64,000 bases of DNA. It comes from an uncultured Lachnospiraceae bacterium (GTDB lineage: Bacteria > Bacillota > Clostridia > Lachnospirales > Lachnospiraceae). This document shows, in pieces, positions 16,852 through 24,781 of this stretch (position 1 is the first letter of the stretch; each line of letters starts with the position of its first letter). The position numbers and the translations under genes are program-made. Under the pieces are notes generated by a model. It saw only the letters and a list, made by a program, of their open reading frames with translations, had not been told where the DNA came from and did no database searches. Location: contig URUY01000001.1 in assembly GCA_900551115.1 (NCBI GenBank), positions 186,001 to 250,000 on the forward strand, in the 5' to 3' direction.

Positions 16852-19281
16852 TTACTGTCTTAGCTGTGCGCCAAGCTGCTCTAACCCGTTTAATATCTTC
16901 TTCATGGCTCCTGCCACATCGGCCTCCTCCAAGGTCCTGTCCTTTGCACGGAAGGAAATAGAGTAAGCAACGGACTTGCAGCCCTCTTTAATCTGATTGC
17001 CCTCGTAAATATCGAACAGCCTGTAGGATTCCAGTATCTTGCCGCCGCGCTGACAGATAACCTCTTCAATCTGTCCTGCCAGTACACTCTTTGGTACTAC
17101 CATGGAAATATCCCTGGTTACTGCAGGATACTTGGCTATGCCCTCATATTTGCGGTCAAAGGTTGCAAAGGGCAGAATAACCGGCATATCAATTACTGCC
17201 ACATAGGCCTTAGTGCCAATGCCGTAATTATCACACACTTCCGGATGTACCTCTCCCATATAGCCTGTTACGGCATCTTTATAAACAATATTTGCCTGAC
17301 GTCCCGGATGTAAAAAGCTCTTTCCGGCATTGGGGTCATAACCAACTTTTTCTTTCATTCCAATGCTCTCGAAGAATTCTTCTATGACACCCTTTAAGGA
17401 ATAGAAATCGCCTTCGCCGTAAAAGCCTAAGGTAAACTGCATCCGCTCATCAGGAAGCTCTTTAAGCGGCAGTTCCTTCGGAATATAGATATTACCCATT
17501 TCATAAAGGCGGACGTCTTTATTTCTTCTGTTATAGTTTGTAGAAAGGCTGCTTAACATACCATTTAAGGAAATTGTTCTCATAATGGAGAAATCTTCTC
17601 CCAAAGGATTACTGATTGTAATAGCCTGCCTTGCCTTATCGTCTGCTGCAAGAAGAAGCTTGTCAAATACCTTGGGGCTTTCAAAGGAATAGCTCATTCC
17701 CTGTGAAAATCCGCAGTATTCTGCAATATCCCTTGCCTTCTGCTCAATACGCAGCTTAAAAGAAAGCTTACCGGTAGTGGATTCTCCCTTGGGAAGCGTT
17801 ACCGGAATTTTGTCATAACCAAAGAAGCGCGCCACCTCTTCCGCAATATCGGCTCTTCCCACCAAATCCTGTCTGAAAGAGGGAATCTCCAATACCATAT
17901 CGCCGTTGGTATTGGTAATCAGCATCATTTCCAGTTTTTCAAAAATGGAAAGCATCTGCTCTTTGGATACATCCGTTCCCAAAAGCTTATTGTATGCTTC
18001 CGGCTCAAAAGGAAGCATCTTTAAGGGCGCCAGAGGCTCGCATACATCTACCGTACCTCCCACTACCTCGCCGCAGCCTAATTCCTGAATGAGCTGGCAG
18101 GCACGGTCTATAGCGGCTTTGGCATTTCTAGGGTCTAAGCCTTTTTCAAATTTACCGGAAGCGTCTGTTCTAAGACCCAGTCTCCTTGCAGATTTTCTGA
18201 TATTGGGACCGTTAAAGGTAGCTGCTTCAAACAGCACCGTCTTCACATTGTCGGTAATCTTGGAATTTTCCCCGCCCATAATACCGGCAATTCCGATTTC
18301 CTTTTCTGCATCGCAGATCATTAAAATTTCAGAATCCAGTTTTCTTGCCTGTCCGTCCAAAGTCTGGAATTCATCTCCGTCCTTTGCACGGCGCACAATG
18401 ATTTTATTTCCTGCAACCAGATCCAAATCATAAGCATGCATGGGCTGTCCGTACTCTTCCATTACATAATTGGTAATATCTACCAGATTGTTAATGGGAC
18501 GGATACCGCTTGCCGCCAGTCTTCTCTGCATCCAAAGAGGAGAGGGAGCGATTTTGATATTTTTACATACTCTTGCACAGTATCTGCTGCATAAATCCTT
18601 GTCCTGTACCTCTACGCTGATATAGTCGTTTACATCCTCGCTGTTTTCCTTTACGGCAACAACGGGCGGAACAAACGGCTTGTCAAAGGTCACTGCCGCT
18701 TCTCTTGCAATCCCCAACACACTGTAACAGTCTACACGGTTGCTTGTTATTTCATACTCAAAAACAGTATCCCTAAGTCCTAAAAGAGCCACTGCATCTT
18801 CACCCGGCACCGCATCAGCAGGCAGGATATAAATGCCTTCTTCCGGCGCATCAGGATACATTTCTCTGGAAGAACCAAGCTCTTCTATAGAACACATCAT
18901 ACCGTTTGAAGGAACGCCGCGAAGCTTTCCTGCCTTGATTGTGATGCCTTCCTCAGGAAGAGGACCGCCGTCATGACCGCCTGCCACTTTGCCGCCGTCC
19001 AATACAACAGGAACCTTGTCTCCTTCTTTTACATTAGAAGCACCTGTTACAATCTGGGTTTCTTCACCGCCTATATCTACCTGACAGACAATGAGCTTAT
19101 CTGCATCGGGATGCCTCTCAATTTTCTTTATCTGGCCTACAACAATCTTTTCCAGATTTTTATCCAGTCTTTCATAGCCTTCCACCTTGGTTCCGGTCAG
19201 TGTCATCCTGTCACAGTATTCCTGATCGGTACATGTAAGCTCCGGCACATATGCTTTAATCCATGATAATGCTGTATTCAT
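16852..19281 (-). CDS. pheT: Phenylalanyl-tRNA synthetase beta subunit
   Basis: 809 residues, full length. An N-terminal tRNA-binding EMAP-like domain (about 40-155; VGQIKKIERHPDADKLIVCQV) is followed by the B3/B4 editing region (RRLAASGIRPINNLVDITNYVM), B5, the catalytic-like core, and a C-terminal FDX-ACB domain (KYPAVTRDISMVV). With PheS it forms the alpha2-beta2 enzyme. It follows pheS by 76 bases and is under the same T-box leader. Confidence 0.97.
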   Translation of the reverse strand: MNTALSWIKAYVPELTCTDQEYCDRMTLTGTKVEGYERLDKNLEKIVVGQIKKIERHPDADKLIVCQVDIGGEETQIVTGASNVKEGDKVPVVLDGGKVAGGHDGGPLPEEGITIKAGKLRGVPSNGMMCSIEELGSSREMYPDAPEEGIYILPADAVPGEDAVALLGLRDTVFEYEITSNRVDCYSVLGIAREAAVTFDKPFVPPVVAVKENSEDVNDYISVEVQDKDLCSRYCARVCKNIKIAPSPLWMQRRLAASGIRPINNLVDITNYVMEEYGQPMHAYDLDLVAGNKIIVRRAKDGDEFQTLDGQARKLDSEILMICDAEKEIGIAGIMGGENSKITDNVKTVLFEAATFNGPNIRKSARRLGLRTDASGKFEKGLDPRNAKAAIDRACQLIQELGCGEVVGGTVDVCEPLAPLKMLPFEPEAYNKLLGTDVSKEQMLSIFEKLEMMLITNTNGDMVLEIPSFRQDLVGRADIAEEVARFFGYDKIPVTLPKGESTTGKLSFKLRIEQKARDIAEYCGFSQGMSYSFESPKVFDKLLLAADDKARQAITISNPLGEDFSIMRTISLNGMLSSLSTNYNRRNKDVRLYEMGNIYIPKELPLKELPDERMQFTLGFYGEGDFYSLKGVIEEFFESIGMKEKVGYDPNAGKSFLHPGRQANIVYKDAVTGYMGEVHPEVCDNYGIGTKAYVAVIDMPVILPFATFDRKYEGIAKYPAVTRDISMVVPKSVLAGQIEEVICQRGGKILESYRLFDIYEGNQIKEGCKSVAYSISFRAKDRTLEEADVAGAMKKILNGLEQLGAQLRQ

Positions 19282-19357
19282 GTTTTCTTTCCTTTCTGTT
19301 ATTTATATACCTGTTTGCGTGAAAAATAATTTCTAATGTCCTGTCTTTCCCCAGTAC

Positions 19358-20377
19358 TTAAAACTGCTTCAGGAAACGGATATCGTTTTCATACAAAAGT
19401 CTCATGTCATCAATTTCATATTTGAGCAGTGCGATTCGCTCCAACCCTACACCGAATGCAAAACCGGAATATTCATTGGGGTCAATGCCGCTCATCTCCA
19501 GTACATGAGGATGCACCATGCCGCAGCCTAAGATTTCAATCCAGCCGCTGCCCTTACAGAAACGGCAGCCTTTTCCGCCGCATTTAAAGCAGGTAACATC
19601 CACTTCCGCTGAAGGCTCTGTAAACGGGAAATGATGAGGTCTGAATTTAACCTTGGTATCTTCTCCGAACAGCTCCCTTGCGAACTCCGCCAACGTTCCC
19701 TTTAAATCAGCAAAGGTAATGTTTTTATCAATTACCAGCCCTTCTATCTGATGGAAGGAGGGAGAGTGTGTTGCATCCACTTCATCAGAACGGAACACCC
19801 TGCCGGGTGCAAGCATGCGGATAGGCAGCTTTCCCTTTTCCATTTCATGCACCTGTGTACCGGAGGTCTGGGTACGAAGCAGAATATCCCCGGTAATATA
19901 AAAGGTATCCTGTTCATCCTTTGCCGGATGGTCCGCCGGAATATTCAGCGCTTCAAAGTTATAGTAATCCCTTTCCACTTCCGGTCCTTCCACAACTTCA
20001 TAGCCCATTCCCACGAAAATACGCTCTACTTCTTCCAGTGCAATGGTATTAGGATGTCTATGGCCGATAAGGTTCTTTTTTGCGGGCAATGTCACGTCAA
20101 TGACCTCTGCCTTCATTTTAGCTTCCCTTGCTGCACGCTCCATCTTCTTAATGGCAGCGTCTAAAACCTTTTCAATTTCTTCTCTGGTTTCATTTACCAT
20201 CTGGCCAACCTTGGGACGTTCTTCCGGCGCCACATCCTTCATGGACTTTAATACTGCCGTCAGTTCACCCTTCTTACCAAGAATGTTGACACGGACTTCA
20301 TTCAGCTTCTCCAATGCGTCACTGGCCTCAATCTGTGCAATTGCCTGTGCCCTGATCTGCTCTAATTTTTCTTTCAT
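19358..20377 (-). CDS. pheS: Phenylalanyl-tRNA synthetase alpha subunit
   Basis: Catalytic subunit of the Phe tRNA synthetase, 339 residues. An N-terminal coiled coil (about 1-90) contacts tRNA. Class II core motifs: HPNTIALEEVERIF, RTQTSGTQVHEME, RVFRSDEVDATHSP (motif 2), and GFAFGVGLERIALLKY (motif 3). AAAGGAAAAG precedes the ATG. Expression should depend on read-through of the T-box terminator some 330 bases upstream; a hairpin-rich element occupies the gap. Confidence 0.97.
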   Translation of the reverse strand: MKEKLEQIRAQAIAQIEASDALEKLNEVRVNILGKKGELTAVLKSMKDVAPEERPKVGQMVNETREEIEKVLDAAIKKMERAAREAKMKAEVIDVTLPAKKNLIGHRHPNTIALEEVERIFVGMGYEVVEGPEVERDYYNFEALNIPADHPAKDEQDTFYITGDILLRTQTSGTQVHEMEKGKLPIRMLAPGRVFRSDEVDATHSPSFHQIEGLVIDKNITFADLKGTLAEFARELFGEDTKVKFRPHHFPFTEPSAEVDVTCFKCGGKGCRFCKGSGWIEILGCGMVHPHVLEMSGIDPNEYSGFAFGVGLERIALLKYEIDDMRLLYENDIRFLKQF

Positions 20378-20404
20378 ACTCTTTTCCTTTCTGTGATTTA
20401 TAAC

Positions 20405-20700
20405 TTAGTTATGCGATACCATAGAACTGTCTGCTGCTTATGTTATTGCACATAAGCTATGCTATTTCGCATAAGCTATGCTGCTTCACATAAGCAGACT
20501 TGAAACCTCTTCAAGGTTTCAAGTTCGCGTTGCTCGCAGGATGCGATCAGGCATGCGCCTGTATGCAAGCATCCGTCGGATGCCTGACCGCACCCTGCTC
20601 TGCTTATGCGCGCAAATAGAATCCTACAAAGTAGGATTCTTCGCCTGCGGCGGGTCACTTTAGTGATATACTTCCTTTCCGCCGCAGTGCGCTTCCACCC
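20405..20700. repeat. Hairpin-rich intergenic element A
   Basis: No gene is present here. The stretch is a nest of perfect inverted repeats: CATAAGCAGA (20489-20498) with TCTGCTTATG (20599-20608) enclosing CTTGAAACCT/AGGTTTCAAG (20499-20508/20514-20523) and TCAGGCAT/ATGCCTGA (20547-20554/20580-20587), the latter around an ATGCAAGCAT core (20563-20572). Then comes AGAATCCTAC/GTAGGATTCT (20618-20627/20631-20640). Near-identical direct copies of GCATAAGCTATGCT occur at about 20451-20483. It lies in the pheST leader after the T-box. A related element lies at about 60329-60470. Confidence 0.7.
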
Positions 20701-20704
20701 GACA

Positions 20705-20988
20705 GGGCTTTTTTATATCATAATATAAAAAAGCCCCTTGCATAAGCAAGGGACGAAAACTCCGCGGTACCACCCATTTTCCTGTTTTAACAGGCACTCA
20801 AACGCTTAACGCGCGCACACGTCCAATCTTACTCTCCCATTTTCATGCACATCACACAGGGATTTCACATTGGCTGCTCCGGTGGGAAATTCACGCATCA
20901 TCTGAACTTAAGGAAGCTTTCAGCCGGTGGCTTCCTCTCTCTGAAAGAAAATGATTTGCTACTTACACCTTCATTGCATTTTACAACT
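20705..20988 (-). promoter_or_regulatory. T-box leader controlling pheST
   Basis: The diagnostic T-box sequence GGGTGGTACCGCG lies on the minus strand (complement of 20763-20775). It is followed by the terminator CCCTTGC-TTAT-GCAAGGG plus a T-run (20727-20752). Upstream is a long stem I region (about 20985-20860). A UUC triplet at 20888-20886, on the 3' side of stem I, fits a Phe specifier. Uncharged tRNA-Phe is expected to stabilise the antiterminator and allow pheST transcription. A further perfect hairpin (20705-20718/20723-20736) overlaps the terminator U-run. Confidence 0.93.
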
Positions 20989-20994
20989 AAAACC

Positions 20995-21023
20995 ATTGTA
21001 ATAACCTGTTTCACAAAAGTCAA
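20995..21023 (-). promoter_or_regulatory. Promoter of the pheST T-box transcript
   Basis: On the minus strand, TTGACT (21018-21023), 17 bases, TACAAT (20995-21000). The predicted start is near 20988, just before stem I of the T-box. Confidence 0.8.
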
Positions 21024-21061
21024 GGGAAAGTTGCTTTTATATGCAAAGGGGAAAGATATGT

Positions 21062-21727
21062 TTAGTTTCCTTCTCTCTTCTTTATCTGCTTGTCAAAAAC
21101 AATCGATATAATACAAAAAGCAAACAGAACTGCAAAAATCCATATTTTCCCTATCCAATGCTGCCAAACCGTATAATCATTGCCGTATATAAACCATAAA
21201 TAAGATGCCGGTGCATTCACTATCATTAATATAAATACCACAGCGAGATAAGCTACCCAGGCAAACATATAGCTTCGTATAAAATTTACCAATCCTATAA
21301 AAAGCAAAAGGAATTGACCTGCTGTGATTATTAGATGCAATAAAAAGCATATATTCCGTAACAAGTCAGCTTTTGGTACAAACAACAGCACAAACACAGT
21401 GATAAAAAACATGGCAGATACAGTCAGCCATACTCCCAACACATATACCCAATAATAAGCTTGTACCTTCCATATTTTGGGCTCAATAATATCCGCAATA
21501 ATCAGTCTGTTCTTATCCCCATACCGCAAAAACAATACCACCGGAATCAATACAACAAGAAAAATAACATACGCTGTTTCATATCCCCACAACACTTTAG
21601 TAAATACAGCTTCCGGCAAAAAATGTATTCCCACATATACGGCATTTATCAAAAATAACAGGAAGAAAAAATATCTGTTACGCAATATATCGTTTTTACA
21701 TACTTTAAACATTCTCATTATCTCCAT
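21062..21727 (-). CDS. Membrane protein of an ABC export operon
   Basis: 221 residues with about six membrane helices and a basic C-terminus (KQIKKREGN). I do not recognise a named family. It is the third gene of a tight operon (ATPase, large membrane protein, this protein), overlapping the second gene by 10 bases, so it is probably a second permease or accessory subunit. The coding sequence is clearly more AT-rich than pheST and yihY around it, which hints at acquisition by transfer. Confidence 0.7.
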   Translation of the reverse strand: MEIMRMFKVCKNDILRNRYFFFLLFLINAVYVGIHFLPEAVFTKVLWGYETAYVIFLVVLIPVVLFLRYGDKNRLIIADIIEPKIWKVQAYYWVYVLGVWLTVSAMFFITVFVLLFVPKADLLRNICFLLHLIITAGQFLLLFIGLVNFIRSYMFAWVAYLAVVFILMIVNAPASYLWFIYGNDYTVWQHWIGKIWIFAVLFAFCIISIVFDKQIKKREGN

Positions 21728-22890
21728 ACATTTATGGTTTCCTGCGGCGTATTATACATTTTTGACAACTCATACAATTCACCATACCTCTCCGGTTCAT
21801 TTATAAGTATCTCCGCACAAAAGCCGTAATATTTTGACACAACTGCCCCATACCTTTTAGTCTGTTCTTCATAAAGAAAACTTTTAACATATTCATTATT
21901 TCCCAATAATTGCTGCATATATAAATCTGCCATTATATTTTGCATCTTTGAATCCGGCTTCAACCGGGAAAGAACAGCCCTCATGATAATCTCTTCTTCA
22001 TTCATATTGCATAATGATTCTGTAAAACAATTTGCATATAATGTATCTTCTTTTTCATAAATAAAAACCTTATGGGAAACCGGTTCCCATGGGTAATACA
22101 CCGATTTATAAACTATGATTTGCTCGCAGCCATCAAAACCGCACTCCTTATTCCTTTCATTCACCTGCTCTAAAAGAGTTACTACATAATTTTTGTATGT
22201 ATCCGGCAGTACCGAAGCATACTGTGACAAATAAATATCTGTCCCTGCAACAATCATACTGCAAAACAATCCGATAAATAGAAAAGTCTTTTTTTTCCAA
22301 AGCAATGTCATATACATTCCACCTGATATGAAAAATAAGACCAATAAATTCCACCACTGTATACGATTCATATTTTCTATTTGTATCACCGGAGAAATAT
22401 ATCGCAAATACTCTTCTAAAATGATAACCCTGACAAAATTCAGAAGAGTTAAACCAGTACATAAAAGCAATCCCACAAGCTGTTGTTTTATATATTTTGC
22501 CAAAAAAAGTGTCACTGCATTCACACTGACAAGTAACACCAAGGTATATAAAATGCTCAAAACATTTACTTTTCTTTGTGAAAGACAAATATAAACAAAC
22601 GTAATAATTCCATTAAAAAGGTTATGTAACAGACTGCGTACAATGTGCAGACTATCCTTTTTCCTCTGATAATAACCGCTGCCGGATAAAATATCTTCTA
22701 TCCCGCTACGTCTATCAAAAACAGCCGTAAAATAAGCGTCAAATATCATAACCCCTATTAGAAGTGCCAGTCCCAAGGCTTCATTGCCACGTAAAAAGAA
22801 AGCCAGCACTATAATGGGAATTTGTATCAAATACCATTTCTTCCCATACTCTCTACGCATTATTTTCAAAAAAAATGCCGCCGATTTCAC
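21718..22890 (-). CDS. Polytopic membrane protein with large C-terminal domain, ABC operon
   Basis: 390 residues. The first 240 hold six or more hydrophobic segments. The last about 150 are soluble and rich in Tyr, Glu and Cys (GFDGCEQIIVYKSVYYPWEP onward) and follow the last helix, possibly outside the cell. No known permease motif is evident. It overlaps the ATPase gene by 4 bases (ATGA) and the next gene by 10, so all three are co-translated. It probably forms the channel of an export or immunity-type ABC transporter. Base composition is AT-rich. Confidence 0.65.
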   Translation of the reverse strand: MKSAAFFLKIMRREYGKKWYLIQIPIIVLAFFLRGNEALGLALLIGVMIFDAYFTAVFDRRSGIEDILSGSGYYQRKKDSLHIVRSLLHNLFNGIITFVYICLSQRKVNVLSILYTLVLLVSVNAVTLFLAKYIKQQLVGLLLCTGLTLLNFVRVIILEEYLRYISPVIQIENMNRIQWWNLLVLFFISGGMYMTLLWKKKTFLFIGLFCSMIVAGTDIYLSQYASVLPDTYKNYVVTLLEQVNERNKECGFDGCEQIIVYKSVYYPWEPVSHKVFIYEKEDTLYANCFTESLCNMNEEEIIMRAVLSRLKPDSKMQNIMADLYMQQLLGNNEYVKSFLYEEQTKRYGAVVSKYYGFCAEILINEPERYGELYELSKMYNTPQETINVWR

Positions 22891-23762
22891 AAAATGTCCC
22901 CTTTCTTATAGAGCATTCCTGTTTTTAGGAAATAAGCGTCCTCCAAACAGCAAATCTCTGTTTTTTTCCCCTCTGGGAACATACCATTCTGCCTGTCTGC
23001 AAATCTGATTTCAATCTCATCTTTAAATAATTTAATAGAAATTAAATCTAACCTTGAACTATACTCTGCTAACCTGTTCCTCGGAATTCTAACTGTACAG
23101 ATATTCTCCTTTATACTGCTGACAAAATCACTGGTCGTTCCACTGTACAGTAATTTTCCTTCGTGAAGCACCAATAGATTTTCACATGCAGCCTCTACAT
23201 CTTCCACAATATGAGTGGATATCAATACCGTTTTTTCTGTTCCGACTTCATTCACCATATTGCGAAATGCAAGTCGCTCCTTCGGGTCCAAGCCAACTGT
23301 CGGTTCATCCAGCAAGATATAATCAGGGTCTCCTAAAAAAGCCTGTGCAATCCCCAACCGTTGCTTCATTCCCCCTGAAAGTGAACCTACTTTCTTACCC
23401 TTTTCTCCCGCCAAATTCATCAAAACCAACCAATGCTGTGCTTCCTTTACGGCTTCTGTTTCTAACATTCCTTTGAGTATACCTATATATATCATACTTT
23501 CAAAAACGGTAATATTAGAAAAGAAATCGAATTTCTGCGGCAAATATCCTATTTTTAGCTTTCCCTTTTGGGGCAGCATGCCATCAATCATAATCTGCCC
23601 TGAATCGGCGCTTATCTGTCCTGTCAGCAGCTTAAACAGCGTACTTTTTCCTGCACCGTTCTCCCCGATTAATCCATATACTCCGCCTCTAAGCTGCAAT
23701 GACACATCCTTTAATGCAACTTTATTTTTATATTTTTTAGTTATATTACAGCATTCTATCAT
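22887..23762 (-). CDS. ABC transporter ATP-binding protein
   Basis: About 291 residues from the ATG at 23762 (MIECCNITKKY); a GTG at 23777 would add five residues and cannot be excluded. A complete ABC ATPase: Walker A GENGAGKSTLFKLLTG, Q-loop YLPQKFDF, signature LSGGMKQRLGIAQA, Walker B YILLDEPTVGLDP, and switch His in STHIVEDV. The C-terminal 75 residues are an accessory segment, as in ABC-2-type exporters. It is the first gene of the three-gene operon. The cargo is unknown; no precursor-peptide gene is visible beside it. Confidence 0.9.
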   Translation of the reverse strand: MIECCNITKKYKNKVALKDVSLQLRGGVYGLIGENGAGKSTLFKLLTGQISADSGQIMIDGMLPQKGKLKIGYLPQKFDFFSNITVFESMIYIGILKGMLETEAVKEAQHWLVLMNLAGEKGKKVGSLSGGMKQRLGIAQAFLGDPDYILLDEPTVGLDPKERLAFRNMVNEVGTEKTVLISTHIVEDVEAACENLLVLHEGKLLYSGTTSDFVSSIKENICTVRIPRNRLAEYSSRLDLISIKLFKDEIEIRFADRQNGMFPEGKKTEICCLEDAYFLKTGMLYKKGDIL

Positions 23763-23834
23763 TGACCTTTTCTTCACCTTCTTCTATGTTTTATTTATTT
23801 TACCTCTATTTTTTTAGCCACACCATAACAAATA

Positions 23835-23886
23835 CGGCACAAATCTGCATTTTTTGACATATTGCTCAAAATACAAATTTGTGCCG
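23835..23886. promoter_or_regulatory. Inverted repeat between yihY and the ABC operon
   Basis: CGGCACAAAT (23835-23844) and ATTTGTGCCG (23877-23886) are perfect 10-bp arms with a 32-base AT-rich loop. It lies between the yihY stop and the ABC operon on the minus strand. It could be a spaced operator or a terminator-like structure; there is no clear T-tract. Confidence 0.45.
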
Positions 23887-23925
23887 GATATTTTCTGCTT
23901 TTTCTATTATTTTTCTATTATTCTT

Positions 23926-24777
23926 CTATTCTTTTTCTCTTTTTCCCTTCCGCTTCCGGTACAGCACCCTGTACGCCGGACCGAAATACCGGTTAATCTG
24001 CGCTCCGATCATGATGATATAAATACAGAAATAAAGCCAGAGCATAATGATGATAATCATGGACAGACTTCCGTATGTACTGAAGCCGTTGCTTTTTTCC
24101 ACGTAAACAGAAAAGCACCAGGAAAAGATTCCCCACACCACGGCAGAAAACACAGCTCCCGGGATTTGTGCCCGGAACTTCAGCTTTTTATTAGGCACAT
24201 AGGTATAAATTGCCGTAAACATAATCGTCAGTATCAGCCATACCGCCAGAAAACGGAAATGCATGAAAAAATCAAAAAGCAGCCGGGTCTTCGGTACCTT
24301 TGCTAAAATCATATCCAAAAGTACATTCCCGAAGACATTGATAAGCAGTGACAAAAGCAGTACAAAAATCATAATCATCGTATAAAAGCTTGCTACCGTA
24401 CGAAGCAGAAAATAATTACGCTTTTCTTCTACTTCATTGACCTCATTGAGGCCGCGGATTAGTGCCAACACTCCCTTGCCCGCAGACCAAAGGGTTGCAA
24501 TAGCTGCAATGGATAAGACGCCCGCCGACTTATCATACACATCAGAGATAATATTTATAAAAAGCGGCTCCAGCATATCCGGTGAAATCTCTGTAACAGC
24601 TTTTATCAGATTTTTCTCCGTAAGCGGCGTAAACGGTATAATCGTACAAATTAAAATCAGCATGGGAACCAGTGACAGAAACAGGAAAAACGCAGTACTT
24701 GCCGCAAAGGAACCGATATTTTTCCGATTCATCTGTCTTCTGAAATCCCCCAAAATCAGATAAAGCTTTTTAACCAC
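23926..24777 (-). CDS. YihY/BrkB family membrane protein
   Basis: 283 residues with six membrane helices; the family was once mislabelled ribonuclease BN. Recognisable blocks: AASTAFFLFLSLVPMLILI, the loop GVLSIAAIATLWSAGKGVLALIRGLN, IPGAVFSAVVWGIFSWCFSVYV, and YGSLSMIIIIMLWLYFCIYI. The role is not established; transport or envelope functions are proposed. It starts five bases after the SpoIID-like gene, so the two are co-transcribed. Confidence 0.92.
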   Translation of the reverse strand: MVKKLYLILGDFRRQMNRKNIGSFAASTAFFLFLSLVPMLILICTIIPFTPLTEKNLIKAVTEISPDMLEPLFINIISDVYDKSAGVLSIAAIATLWSAGKGVLALIRGLNEVNEVEEKRNYFLLRTVASFYTMIMIFVLLLSLLINVFGNVLLDMILAKVPKTRLLFDFFMHFRFLAVWLILTIMFTAIYTYVPNKKLKFRAQIPGAVFSAVVWGIFSWCFSVYVEKSNGFSTYGSLSMIIIIMLWLYFCIYIIMIGAQINRYFGPAYRVLYRKRKGKREKE

Positions 24778-24781
24778 GGCT

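Noticed and set aside
20670..20710. Second T-box-like motif (GGGTGGAAGCGCA on the minus strand)
   Set aside because: It resembles GGGTGGNACCGCG but misses key bases and has no following terminator; probably chance or decay.
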